Source: a virus
Reading direction: 5' to 3' (one strand)
IMG/VR virus record: IMGVR_UViG_3300044984_001899
Location: 1-29,872 of that record
DNA: 29,872 nt
Part shown: positions 9,538-19,465 of the stretch, in pieces
How positions within the stretch are numbered: position 1 is the first letter of the stretch
Layout of the letters: each line of letters begins with the position of its first letter
Program-made: the position numbers and the translations under genes
The notes under the pieces: model-generated
What the model saw: the letters and a program-made list of their open reading frames with translations, nothing else
Told to the model about the DNA's origin: nothing
Databases searched by the model: none

Positions 9538-9545
9538 GATAAATA
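9538..9545 (+). promoter_or_regulatory. Candidate late promoter GATAAATA
   Basis: GATAAATA, differing from the T4 late consensus TATAAATA at the first base only, lies in the largest gap of the window, about 90 bases upstream of the adaptor gene at 9636 and 23 bases upstream of the mini-ORF start. Confidence 0.45.
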
Positions 9546-9555
9546 TACATTTTAA

Positions 9556-9579
9556 TGAGGTGATCATATGATTACCTCA
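9556..9579 (+). promoter_or_regulatory. RNA hairpin over the start of a mini-ORF
   Basis: TGAGGTGATC (9556-9565) pairs with GATTACCTCA (9570-9579), giving ten pairs including one G-U and an ATAT loop. The 5' arm is itself a good Shine-Dalgarno (GAGGTGAT), and the ATG at 9568-9570 spans the loop and 3' arm, so folding would hide the initiation site. There is no T-run directly after it, so it does not look like an intrinsic terminator. Folded RBS hairpins are known in T4 for some late genes; that parallel is inference. Confidence 0.55.
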
Positions 9580-9609
9580 CTATATTCTGGTACCGGTAAC
9601 CGCTGGTAG
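9568..9609 (+). CDS. Candidate 13-residue leader peptide
   Basis: ATG at 9568 with GAGGTGAT ending 4 bases upstream; encodes MITSLYSGTGNRW, then TAG. It lies in the 139-base gap between the 7-module LamG gene and the next adaptor, downstream of a GATAAATA element. The Shine-Dalgarno and start are inside a hairpin (9556-9579). The peptide resembles nothing I recognise. It could be a leader peptide controlling the following gene, a remnant of a lost gene (a chaperone-like gene would be expected here), or chance. Confidence 0.35.
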   Translation: MITSLYSGTGNRW

Positions 9610-9635
9610 TTGCAATGTTTTTTGGATAATATATT

Positions 9636-10235
9636 ATGTCGAAGTTATTTTCAACCATCATTAGCGGTACACCAACAACCGTTACTGTTAATTACACTAG
9701 CTTAACTGGAACCGTACCTACGTGGAATCAGAACACCACTGGAACTGCTGCAGGATTAAGCACAACATTAACGGTAACTGGTGGTGGAACTGGAGCTACA
9801 ACATTAACCGGACTATTAAAAGGTAATGGAACTAGCGCAGTCACTACTGTGTCAGCCCCAACTGGTGCTATTGTTGGAACAACAGATACGCAGTCATTAA
9901 CCAATAAAACCGTTACCGCAGTTGCAAATTTTGAAACAAAAATTGCATTATCATCTGGTGCTATTGATCTTGCCACTGGTAATTTATTTACCATCACTAT
10001 ATCATCAAACACCACTTTTACTATCAGTAATACACCCACCACTGGAACTGTTACCACGTTCGTATTAGAAATTACAAACGGTGGGGCTGGTACGATAACT
10101 TGGTGGACAGGGTTAAAATGGGTAGGTGGAACCGCACCAACGTTAACAACAGCAGGTCGCGACTCAGTTGGCTTCTACTCACACGACGGTGGCTCCACCT
10201 GGACTGGACTAGTTATGGGCAAGGATATTAAATGA
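9636..10235 (+). CDS. Tail-fibre adaptor-like protein, copy 2
   Basis: 199 residues, paralogous over most of its length to the gene at 4137: GGGTGATTLTGLLKGNGTSA, GAIVGTTDTQSLTNKTV, FVLEITNGGAGTITWWTGLK, WVGGTAPTLTTAGRD, ending MGKDIK. The N-terminal 35 residues (MSKLFSTIISGTPTTVTVNY) are unrelated to copy 1, as expected if the N-terminus docks at a different site. The upstream Shine-Dalgarno is weak (TGGATAAT), and the gene follows the mini-ORF region. The stop overlaps the giant LamG gene start (ATGA), and AAGGA at 10221-10225 in the GKD codons lies 6 bases before that ATG. The inferred role is a connector for the 13-module adhesin. Confidence 0.8.
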   Translation: MSKLFSTIISGTPTTVTVNYTSLTGTVPTWNQNTTGTAAGLSTTLTVTGGGTGATTLTGLLKGNGTSAVTTVSAPTGAIVGTTDTQSLTNKTVTAVANFETKIALSSGAIDLATGNLFTITISSNTTFTISNTPTTGTVTTFVLEITNGGAGTITWWTGLKWVGGTAPTLTTAGRDSVGFYSHDGGSTWTGLVMGKDIK

Positions 10236-13200
10236 GTGTACGTGCATTAGTACCAGCAAGTGGTAATAGCGCTACTAGTAGCGACCCGTACTGGTCCAAT
10301 GTTTCATTATTAGTAAATGGTGAAAACACATCATATGACGCTAATTGGTCAAACGTATCATTACTATTAAATGGTGATAGTAAGACCAGTGATTTTGATC
10401 AATATTGGGGAAATGTATCACTATTACTAACTGGAGATGATTTTGTTGATGCGTCAAACGTCACAAATACTATTACCAACACAGGTTCAGTTACAGTAAA
10501 CACTGGCACTAAAGTATATGGAACTGGATCATATTATTTTAATGGTAGTAATTACTTAATTACTAATGCTAATGTAGCAGGTCTCAACTTAGGATCAGGT
10601 AGTTTTACGGTCGAAATGTGGCTTCGATTTGATTCATTTACGCAATACGATAGACCGTTTTCAATTGGATACGGTACTAGTAGTGGAAACTATTTATATA
10701 CAGAAGGCTTAGTATTTGAAGCGCTATCAACTGGATCATCATCAGTTGTATCAGCTATATGTATGGGTAATGGTGCAAGTGTAAGTGTAAGCACGCCAAC
10801 ACTATCAGCTAATACATGGTATCATATAGCGTTTGTTAGATCTGGTAACAGTGTGTGTGTGTTTACTAACGGGATACCTAGTGCAACAGCATCCTTCTCC
10901 CAAGCGGTGAATTTTGACTCAACCACACGGTTAACGTTAGGTGCATGGTACGTAACAGGGTGGAATTCGTATAATAGGCTATTTAAAGGTTATATTGATA
11001 ATGTACGAGTTACTAAAGGTGTAGCTAGATACTGGCCCGCATTCACTCCACCTACTAGTGCATTACCAGCGAATAGTACAGATCCATATTATAGTAGTGT
11101 AGCGCTATTAATTTCTGGAGATGGTGCAAACGGCTCGACCACTATTACAGATTCAAGTAGTAGTCCTGTTGCTATTACCGTTAACGGTAATGCTCAAATT
11201 AGTACTGCTCAGAAGAAGTACGGTACTGGGGCTATTATGTTTGATGGATCTGGCGATTACTTAACAATTTCAAATAGTACTACATTTGCATTAGGTACAA
11301 ACGACTTTACTATTGAACTATGGGTATATCCAACTACTTTAAATGCGTATGCTGGTATATTGAGTTCTGCTGCAAATACTAGCCCGTACTGGACATATTT
11401 TACGGGTGCATGGCAGATAAATTTTGGAGCATCATCGAGCGTTGTGGGATTTGCAGTAAGTACGAGTCCAGGATCATACTGGGCAAGCACTGAAACACCC
11501 GCAATACCACTAAATCAATGGAATCATATTGCAGTAACCAGGTCTGGACTGGTTATTAGAAAATATTTAAACGGTGTGTTAAGCACAACCGATACTATGC
11601 CTGGAAATTACACATTTGCAAGTGATGGTACCAGTGTGGTTGGTAAGCACGATATACGTGGAGGTATGGACTTCACTGGTTACATGGATGATATACGTAT
11701 AACCAAAGGTGTTGTTAGATATACCGCTAACTTTACACCGAGCTCATGCCCAGTAAATTCAATTTTAGATAAGTCAGCTAGTCCACTCACATTAACTGTG
11801 TATAATGCAGTGCAACTAGCTGCAATGGCAAAATACGGTAATGCTAGCATAAGTTTTAATGGTAGTAATACAGCAATATCGTTTGCTCAAGCCAAAACAG
11901 TAACAGGTACTGAAGATTATACCGTGGAATCGTGGGTTTACTTAACCTCAACCACTGGCTCTCCGGCTATTATTGGAAACGCCAACGATAACGGGTTCTT
12001 TTTTGGATTTAACACTACGTACAACGTTAGTGGTACATCAAACGGTTTGAGAGTAGGTCGAGCCAACATTATCGATTGTGAATACGTGCCATATCAATTT
12101 TTAGCTAATACATGGTACCATGTAGCTGTTACTAGAACAGCTAGCACTATACGTTTCTTTATCAATGGTGTATTACAAACGACAAGTGGTACTGGTACCG
12201 CCACATACTCGTATCCAACTACTGGTACTACTCCATACATCGGACAGTACGGTAATGCTATTGGATATCTAAACGGATATCTTGATGATCTACGTATAAC
12301 AAAAGGTGCCGCTAGATATACCAGTAATTTTACCCCTCCTAGCTCTGCTCACCCTATTCTTTCAATAGTAGATAGATCTCTAAACACATTACCTGCAACT
12401 TTGACCGGTAACGCTCAATTAACCGCAGCGGTAAAGAAGTACGGTAACTATTCATTAGCGTTTGATGGTGATACTGATGCAGTATCATTTGGACCATCAC
12501 AGCTATTAGCATTTGGTACAAGTGATTTTACAATTGAATGTTGGTACTATCACGCTGGAAAATCCACCAGCTACCCTGCGATATATGCAAATGCGCCAAG
12601 TTGGACTACAAATACTATAACACTTAACGCGTGTCATGATCTTGCTTCAACGGTATTTTCCGTATCGCTGTATAATGCAAACTCGTCAACCTTGTCGTTA
12701 GCAGGTACAACTACAGTAGCTGTAAATACCTGGTACCATGTTGCCTTAGTTAGAAGTGACGTCAACATCAGATTATTTGTTAACGGTGTACTAGAGTCGA
12801 CGCTAGTATTTTCCGGATCGGTTGATAACGGTACATCGATGCCGTGTTATATCGGTTACGATCTTGCAAACAGCACGTCACTAAACGGTTATGTAGATGA
12901 TTTTCGTATTACACAAGGTGTAGCACGATATAAAAGCAATTTTACACCACCTACCACCACATTCCTAACAAACACTGATGCAACTACCGACCCATATTGG
13001 GATAAAGTTACATTACTATTAGATGGAGAATCAACAGAGGTCGATTCTTATTTTGGTAATGTCAGCTTATTATTAAAATGTGATGGTGCTAATGGTGCAA
13101 CAACATTTACCGATCTATCAAATAATCATGCAACAGTTACAGTTAATGGTAGTGCTCAGGTATCCACTAGTACTAAGAAATACGGTACAGGTAGCTTATA

Positions 13201-16200
13201 TTTGCCTAGTACTGGATCGAACTACTTATCGTTAGCTGATAGTACTGCGTTTAATTTAGCTGGCGGTCCGTATACGATTGAGTGTTGGATATACCCAACC
13301 GGAGATTATTCAAATTATAATACTATTATAGCTAAACGGGTATTAGGTGGAGGTACAACCGCTTGGGAATTATATTTGCGCATCAGTACCGGTGTTTTAT
13401 CATTCTATAATGGTGCCAATTACGAGTCTACTATTACCCCAACTGCAAACACTTGGAGTCATGTAGCTGGTGTTTATAACGGTACATATATAAATTTATT
13501 TTTAAATGGTGTTAATGTTTATTCAGCTGCAGTATCAAACGTTGACCAATCAGCATCAATATATATTGGTACATTTACTACTTATAGTGAACAATTTAAA
13601 GGTTATATTGATGATGTGCGGGTAACAAAAGGTGTGGCGAGATATCCAGTACCTTTTACACTAGCGGCAGAATTACCATCTACTTTGAACGATGATATAT
13701 CTTATTCGAACGTGAGTTTATTGCTGTTAGGTAATGGTACTAATGGATCAACAACAATAACTGATTCAAGTAGCACACCAAAAACAGTTAGCGTTTTTGG
13801 AAATACACAAATTAGCACATCAACAAAAAAATACGGTACCGGTTCTATATTTTTTGATGGTAGTGGAGATTATTTAACAGTACCGTCGAGTACTGACATG
13901 ATACTCACCGGTGTTGATTTTACAATGGAATGCTGGATATATCCAACCCGCGCTGCAGGAACTGGATCAATGTCTGGTTCAGGCCTTATTCAATCTATTA
14001 TTACTCAAGGTGATGGTTGGTGGACAGGTGGATTACAAGGTAACTTTTTATGGCATATTAATAATACAGGTATTCAAGTATCAGCTATTTCGTCTGGAGC
14101 TGTCGGGTTATCCGCATCATTTACGATGTCGCTAAACACATGGACGCATATTGCAGTTACCAGAGTTGGTACTACGATGCACGGCTATGTAAATGGTACA
14201 TTAGTTGGAACACAAAAGGGTTGTACTGACTTTGGCAGCTCAACGTCGTGGACCAATAATATTGGGCTAGGTTACTTTGGTGATTCAAAAGTTGCCAACT
14301 ATTTCCAGGGTTATATCGATGATTTGCGTATAACAAAAGGGGTGGTAAGATACACCGCTAATTTTACACCACCCACCGCTACATTACCAGTGGTATCAAT
14401 TAACGATACATCCACTAATGGACTAATGTTGATGTCATCCGGTGGTGTAGGTATTGATTCAAATACTAAAAAAGTTGGCACTGGCTCGTTATCATTTAAT
14501 GGAACATCGAGCTACACGTACTATCCAGGAAATACATCTATATTTAATATGGGTAGTTTAAACTGGACTGTTGAAGCTTGGGTATATTTAAAAGCAATGC
14601 CCACCAGTGATGCATGGCCTACTAACTGGAGTAGCCATATGGTCGTACTAGGAGTAGGGTCTGTTAATGCTGCTGACGGCTTCAATTGTATTATTGGACA
14701 AACTAAATTACTATGTCATAGTAACGATGTGCAGTATGCTGGAACAGCTCACGGAATGGTAATTAATACATGGTACCACCTTGCGTTTGTTAGATATTCT
14801 AATACATTATTATTTTTTGTTAATGGTGTTGCCACCGGCACCGTTGCTTTTTCAGGTGCAATCGGTGTTGGTACTAATACTTATTTTGGTACTGAAACTG
14901 GCCAGGGCGCATATTTTAATGGGTATATGGATAATTTACGTGTGACGAAAGGTGTTGCACGATATCTAACTACATTCACACCACCTACTTCAGCATTTCC
15001 AACTAAATTAGGTCTAACATCCGATCCGTATATTAGTAACGTTAGTTTATTATTAACCGCAGATGTTGCTGCGGTTGATGCTAACTGGTCAAATGTAACC
15101 CTACTACTAAGTGGTGACACATTAACAGACTCATCAAATAATCGTGCAACTATAACAGCAAGTGGTAATGCTAGAATCACTGCTACTGTAAGAAAATACG
15201 GTGAAGGGTCGATATACTTCGATGGTGTGGGTGATTACTTGATATCACCATCAAACACGTTATTTCAACTTGGTACCGGGGATTTTACAATTGAAATGTG
15301 GGTAAACCAACGCACTTCGAAAGATTGTGTTTATTTTGAAATTAGGGATGATGTCGCTGGTGCAAACTGCATTGTTGTTGGGTGCGGTGTAGCTAATTAT
15401 GTATATGCTTGGAGTGCGAATACATATATTATAACCAGCTCTACGGCAATTACACTGAATACTTGGAACCATGTTGCTTGCGTTCGTAAAGGATCTACAC
15501 TAACACTATATTTAAATGGTGCAGCTGTTGGTACAGCTACATTTACAACTAATGTTTCAGTTACTAATGTTACTATTGCCGCTCCAATAGATCACCGTGA
15601 CACTACAGGCTCGTGGCAATTTAATGGATACCTAGATGATCTACGTATAACAAAAGGTGTCGCTAGATATACTTCAACATTTACCCCCCCAACTACAGCA
15701 CTACCAACTAGCAGTATGTCAATCACAGGTGATGCAAATTGGTCTAGTGTATCATTATTACTTGATGGTGAGACGACTACACTTGGGGACTCTAGTTGGT
15801 CTAGTGTATCGTTAAGATTAACAGGTGATGATTTGTTAGATAAATCACCTACACCTAAAACATTGACAGTGGTAGGTAGCGTGTCTGTTTCAACTAGTAT
15901 CAAGAAGTATGGTACTGGTAGTTATTATTTTCCAAATAATGGTGACACCAACACTCACGGATCTTACTTGCGTGGAGATGCTAGTGAAGCCTATAACTTT
16001 GGTACAGGTGCATTTACTGTAGAAGGTTGGGTGTATATTACAGGTCAGTCGACGTTTGGTGGTGATGGTGCTACTAGGATAGGTTATGCATTAGCAGCGT
16101 ATCGGGTGCCCGGTGGTGATCAAGGATGGATATTTATAATCGGTAATAATGGCTCATCATTATCAATGGCATACAGCCCATCATCGAACATATATTACGG

Positions 16201-18988
16201 TACTTCAACGTTTACGTGTACTATACCCTTAAATTCGTGGCATCATGTTGCAGTAAGTGGGTCCGGTGCATCTATGACGTTTTTTGTGGACGGTGTAAGT
16301 ATCGGAACCGGTGCAATGTCTGGAACCACAAACTTAGCGTGTAATGCATCCGGTAACTACTTAGGTATTGGTGGTTACTATTATGGTAACAACTATGATT
16401 GGCCAATGGTTGGTTATATAGATGATGTTAGAATTACTAAAGGTGTTGCTAGATATACCGCTAATTTTACACCACCTACTAGTGCACTACCAACTTCAGG
16501 TGGCGGTGCAATACTAGATAGATCACCATATAATCTTACAGTAACTAATACCGGATCTGTTTCAATAGATGCCAACACTAAAAAGTTTGGTGCAAGTTGT
16601 ATGGCGTTTAGTGGTAGTAATTATTTGACGGCAAACGCAGGTTCGTTAGTTGCAATGGGTACCGGTGATTATACTGTAGAGTTCTGGTTTTACCAAACAT
16701 CTGTACCTGGTAATTCTATGCAAATGTTTGATACTAGAAACGCTTACCTAAACGGTATTATTGTAGCTAACGGCACCAATCGAGCACCTTATTTTTATTC
16801 TGGAAATACATATGTAATATCATCAGTAATCACTAATTTAAATCAGTGGTACCATATTGCTGCTGTTAGATCCGGTACAACTATGACAATGTACTTAAAC
16901 GGAGTAAATGTTGGTAGCGCCACTTCAACCTATAATATAGTCGGAACTAATTGCTACATTGGTCAGTCTTATGATTTATATCAAGCTACATTTGGTTACA
17001 TTGACGACCTACGTGTAACAAAGGGTGTGGCCAGATATACCGCTAATTTTACTCCACCTACAGCTGCACTACCACTACCAACTGGTTCAGAATCTGGTGA
17101 CGCATTATGGCAAAGTGTATCATTATTAATCAACGCAGATGGAATACCAACAGATCCATACTGGGATAAGGTAGCATTCATATTAAGTGGTGATACTGCA
17201 TCTGACAGCTCTACGAATCATATTGCTATAACAAATAATAACGTTACACTAAGCACGACAACTAAAAAATACAACTCAGGTTCACTTGCATTTACCGGAA
17301 CAGGTGTAACAAAATATCTATCACCTCCGGCAAGTAATCTCGATTTATCAACAGGTAACTTTACTATTGATTTCTGGGTAAATTTTAATTCGTTTGGAAC
17401 AGATCGTAAATATATCGCCACGACTATTTCTGGTGGGTATTGGCAATACGTGCATGATGTAAGTTTTGGTGCAAGTCTTAGAGTTACCGGTTATTCAGCA
17501 ATAGTAAATCAGGGTAGTAATGCAGGTTGGACAACCGGGGTCTGGTACCATGTTGCGTTTGTTAGAAATGGGTCAACATTTACCATCTTTAGAGATGGTG
17601 TATCTATTGCAACCGGGACTAGTTCAGCTGCACTTGGTGTAAGTTCTGCAATATACATCGGAGGTTACGATAACAACACAACATTAGATGCGTATATTGC
17701 AGATTTTAGAGCTACTAAAGGTGTTGCAAGATACACAGCTAACTTCACTCCACCTACGGCAGCATTATCACCAACACTTTTAGATAAGTCAACTAATATG
17801 CTAGGTGTAGCACCATATGGTGATGTAACATGCACATCAATCAATCAAGTAAAATACGGTATCGGTAGTATATATTTTGATGGTAGTGGTGATTACGTAT
17901 CTATACCATACACTACTACATATTTTGATTGGTGGACTACTGATTATACATTAGAATGTTGGGTGTATCCTATATCGCTAGCTAATTTTGAGTACTTCCA
18001 TACAACGTACAGCATTCATATACCTAATATGATTGGTAATATGAGTACATCTACGGATATAAATTATTGGTCATTTGGTCCAGTTGCATCAGGTGCTATT
18101 GCATTATATTACTATAACGGATCAGTAGTAACTCCAATCGCATCCACGCTAACAATTAACCCAAACGCATGGTCTCATATTGCACTAACCAAAACTAGTA
18201 GTGGATTTCAATTATGGGTTAACGGGGTAGGCAATGGCTATACTGCAATATCCGGAACACCACAATCTAATGCAGGTTATCCATTATCGATGGGACAATA
18301 CTTAACTTCGACTGCATTTGGATATATCGATGATTTAAGAATAACTAAAGGTGCCGCTAGATACACATCAACATTCACACCACCATCATCTGCACTACCA
18401 GCACTATCAATTTCTGATAGCGCACTAGTACCAACTACAGTAACATCATATGGTAATGCAGCATTGAACAGCAGTAATAAAAAATATGGTACTAATTGCA
18501 TGTATTTCGACGGTTCTGGTGATTATATTACGACACCTTGGGCTGTAATGCCAACAGGCACTACTGACTTCACAATTGAGTTTTGGAAATACACGATAAC
18601 TACAAGAACGGGTGGGATTCTTGGGTTTAGGGCTAGTGGATCAGATAATTTTCAGGTGTATGAAGGGTGGCCAACTGCAGGTGAGTATTTATTATTAGAT
18701 GATACAACATTACAAGTCGGTATTAGTAGAACTGTACCGTTAAATACGTGGGAACACTTAGCCTGGGTAAGATCCGGCACAAAATTCTATTTCTTTATTA
18801 ACGGATCATTACAAAAAACATCAACTAGTAGTGCCAGTGTGACAAAATCATACTCAGCATGGTATCTAGGTGACAGACTATATTCAGCTGCTGCCGACTT
18901 TAATGGTTATATTGATGAATTACGTATAACAAAGGGTGTTGCAAGGTATACGTCTGATTTTGTCCCACAACAACTACTAACTAAATAG
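10232..18988 (+). CDS. Giant LamG-repeat adhesin, 13 modules
   Basis: 2918 residues, one uninterrupted frame starting at an ATGA overlap. After MSVRALVPASG come three short copies of a 'YW.NVSLLLNG' strand (residues 20-65), then 13 LamG modules. Closing motifs (GYIDD.R.TKGVARY) lie near residues 253, 483, 681, 886, 1124, 1360, 1564, 1799, 2061, 2256, 2488, 2697 and 2890. Modules are joined either by short linkers of the ILDKS/IVDRS type or by long linkers with doubled NVSLLL strands, so they group into clusters. The last module ends abruptly (FVPQQLLTK) without the usual TPP tail. Size and repetition indicate a long flexible fibre or multivalent glycan adhesin. A chaperone-like gene follows 12 bases later. 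A C7 tract lies at 15684-15690 at the end of module 8. Linkers are less similar to those of the other two LamG genes than those two are to each other. Confidence 0.9.
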   Translation: MSVRALVPASGNSATSSDPYWSNVSLLVNGENTSYDANWSNVSLLLNGDSKTSDFDQYWGNVSLLLTGDDFVDASNVTNTITNTGSVTVNTGTKVYGTGSYYFNGSNYLITNANVAGLNLGSGSFTVEMWLRFDSFTQYDRPFSIGYGTSSGNYLYTEGLVFEALSTGSSSVVSAICMGNGASVSVSTPTLSANTWYHIAFVRSGNSVCVFTNGIPSATASFSQAVNFDSTTRLTLGAWYVTGWNSYNRLFKGYIDNVRVTKGVARYWPAFTPPTSALPANSTDPYYSSVALLISGDGANGSTTITDSSSSPVAITVNGNAQISTAQKKYGTGAIMFDGSGDYLTISNSTTFALGTNDFTIELWVYPTTLNAYAGILSSAANTSPYWTYFTGAWQINFGASSSVVGFAVSTSPGSYWASTETPAIPLNQWNHIAVTRSGLVIRKYLNGVLSTTDTMPGNYTFASDGTSVVGKHDIRGGMDFTGYMDDIRITKGVVRYTANFTPSSCPVNSILDKSASPLTLTVYNAVQLAAMAKYGNASISFNGSNTAISFAQAKTVTGTEDYTVESWVYLTSTTGSPAIIGNANDNGFFFGFNTTYNVSGTSNGLRVGRANIIDCEYVPYQFLANTWYHVAVTRTASTIRFFINGVLQTTSGTGTATYSYPTTGTTPYIGQYGNAIGYLNGYLDDLRITKGAARYTSNFTPPSSAHPILSIVDRSLNTLPATLTGNAQLTAAVKKYGNYSLAFDGDTDAVSFGPSQLLAFGTSDFTIECWYYHAGKSTSYPAIYANAPSWTTNTITLNACHDLASTVFSVSLYNANSSTLSLAGTTTVAVNTWYHVALVRSDVNIRLFVNGVLESTLVFSGSVDNGTSMPCYIGYDLANSTSLNGYVDDFRITQGVARYKSNFTPPTTTFLTNTDATTDPYWDKVTLLLDGESTEVDSYFGNVSLLLKCDGANGATTFTDLSNNHATVTVNGSAQVSTSTKKYGTGSLYLPSTGSNYLSLADSTAFNLAGGPYTIECWIYPTGDYSNYNTIIAKRVLGGGTTAWELYLRISTGVLSFYNGANYESTITPTANTWSHVAGVYNGTYINLFLNGVNVYSAAVSNVDQSASIYIGTFTTYSEQFKGYIDDVRVTKGVARYPVPFTLAAELPSTLNDDISYSNVSLLLLGNGTNGSTTITDSSSTPKTVSVFGNTQISTSTKKYGTGSIFFDGSGDYLTVPSSTDMILTGVDFTMECWIYPTRAAGTGSMSGSGLIQSIITQGDGWWTGGLQGNFLWHINNTGIQVSAISSGAVGLSASFTMSLNTWTHIAVTRVGTTMHGYVNGTLVGTQKGCTDFGSSTSWTNNIGLGYFGDSKVANYFQGYIDDLRITKGVVRYTANFTPPTATLPVVSINDTSTNGLMLMSSGGVGIDSNTKKVGTGSLSFNGTSSYTYYPGNTSIFNMGSLNWTVEAWVYLKAMPTSDAWPTNWSSHMVVLGVGSVNAADGFNCIIGQTKLLCHSNDVQYAGTAHGMVINTWYHLAFVRYSNTLLFFVNGVATGTVAFSGAIGVGTNTYFGTETGQGAYFNGYMDNLRVTKGVARYLTTFTPPTSAFPTKLGLTSDPYISNVSLLLTADVAAVDANWSNVTLLLSGDTLTDSSNNRATITASGNARITATVRKYGEGSIYFDGVGDYLISPSNTLFQLGTGDFTIEMWVNQRTSKDCVYFEIRDDVAGANCIVVGCGVANYVYAWSANTYIITSSTAITLNTWNHVACVRKGSTLTLYLNGAAVGTATFTTNVSVTNVTIAAPIDHRDTTGSWQFNGYLDDLRITKGVARYTSTFTPPTTALPTSSMSITGDANWSSVSLLLDGETTTLGDSSWSSVSLRLTGDDLLDKSPTPKTLTVVGSVSVSTSIKKYGTGSYYFPNNGDTNTHGSYLRGDASEAYNFGTGAFTVEGWVYITGQSTFGGDGATRIGYALAAYRVPGGDQGWIFIIGNNGSSLSMAYSPSSNIYYGTSTFTCTIPLNSWHHVAVSGSGASMTFFVDGVSIGTGAMSGTTNLACNASGNYLGIGGYYYGNNYDWPMVGYIDDVRITKGVARYTANFTPPTSALPTSGGGAILDRSPYNLTVTNTGSVSIDANTKKFGASCMAFSGSNYLTANAGSLVAMGTGDYTVEFWFYQTSVPGNSMQMFDTRNAYLNGIIVANGTNRAPYFYSGNTYVISSVITNLNQWYHIAAVRSGTTMTMYLNGVNVGSATSTYNIVGTNCYIGQSYDLYQATFGYIDDLRVTKGVARYTANFTPPTAALPLPTGSESGDALWQSVSLLINADGIPTDPYWDKVAFILSGDTASDSSTNHIAITNNNVTLSTTTKKYNSGSLAFTGTGVTKYLSPPASNLDLSTGNFTIDFWVNFNSFGTDRKYIATTISGGYWQYVHDVSFGASLRVTGYSAIVNQGSNAGWTTGVWYHVAFVRNGSTFTIFRDGVSIATGTSSAALGVSSAIYIGGYDNNTTLDAYIADFRATKGVARYTANFTPPTAALSPTLLDKSTNMLGVAPYGDVTCTSINQVKYGIGSIYFDGSGDYVSIPYTTTYFDWWTTDYTLECWVYPISLANFEYFHTTYSIHIPNMIGNMSTSTDINYWSFGPVASGAIALYYYNGSVVTPIASTLTINPNAWSHIALTKTSSGFQLWVNGVGNGYTAISGTPQSNAGYPLSMGQYLTSTAFGYIDDLRITKGAARYTSTFTPPSSALPALSISDSALVPTTVTSYGNAALNSSNKKYGTNCMYFDGSGDYITTPWAVMPTGTTDFTIEFWKYTITTRTGGILGFRASGSDNFQVYEGWPTAGEYLLLDDTTLQVGISRTVPLNTWEHLAWVRSGTKFYFFINGSLQKTSTSSASVTKSYSAWYLGDRLYSAAADFNGYIDELRITKGVARYTSDFVPQQLLTK

Positions 18989-19000
18989 CGGAGCATTTAA

Positions 19001-19444
19001 ATGGATATTGCGATTGTTGAAAACAATCAAGTAACTAAACTTGGTGACTATAAAAAGTTATTTCCCAACGTATCGTTTGCATCATCTGGGCCAGATTCAT
19101 CATTTTTACAAGATAACTCAGCACATCCGGTAGCGGTGTGGCGTGACTATGATAAAGACAATCAAAAACTAACACCAGTTTACCCGTATTACGAAGATGG
19201 TGTAGTGTATACTGTTGCAGTAATAGATAAAACAGATGATGATCGTGCGTATGATGCAGAAATTGCAGCTTCTAGTATTAGATCTACTAGAAATCAGTTA
19301 TTATCTGCATCAGATTGGACACAAGTACTAGATGCACCAGTGAATCAGGAACAATGGGCAGCTTACAGGCAAGCGCTTCGGGACATTACATTAGAAATAG
19401 GTTTTCCACAAGGTGTTACATGGCCTGAAACACCTAATAACTAA
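19001..19444 (+). CDS. Tail assembly chaperone-like protein, copy 2
   Basis: 147 residues, ATG at 19001 with GCGGAG 7 bases upstream. It starts MDIAIVENNQVTKLGDYKKL, parallel to copy 1 (MEIAIVKDDQIIEIGHYKKI), and carries the C-terminal family signature R..QLLSASDWTQVLD, WAAYRQALRDIT, GFPQGVTWPE. It sits 12 bases after the 13-module LamG gene, matching the placement of copy 1 after its LamG gene. Copies 1 and 2 are more alike in the N-terminal half than either is to copy 3, which follows a beta-propeller gene instead. This fits an N-terminal part that recognises the adhesin and a C-terminal part that does a common job, which is inference. Confidence 0.85.
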   Translation: MDIAIVENNQVTKLGDYKKLFPNVSFASSGPDSSFLQDNSAHPVAVWRDYDKDNQKLTPVYPYYEDGVVYTVAVIDKTDDDRAYDAEIAASSIRSTRNQLLSASDWTQVLDAPVNQEQWAAYRQALRDITLEIGFPQGVTWPETPNN

Positions 19445-19447
19445 ATA
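19442..19447 (+). promoter_or_regulatory. Candidate late-promoter core TAAATA
   Basis: TAAATA overlaps the stop of chaperone-like copy 2, 18 bases before the S74 fibre start at 19466. The stop supplies the first three bases, so the match is weaker evidence than the octamers. Confidence 0.25.
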
Positions 19448-19465
19448 ACGCTAAAAGGTTTTATA

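Noticed and set aside
9591-9623. Intrinsic terminator (hairpin 9591-9608 followed by T6 at 9618-9623)
   Set aside because: The stem is only six pairs with a G-U, and the T run starts nine bases after it, too far for a normal intrinsic terminator.
10851-10862. (GT)6 microsatellite as a phase-variation switch in the 13-module LamG gene
   Set aside because: It is short, and the encoded SVCVFTNG fits the normal LamG strand pattern; nothing indicates slippage.
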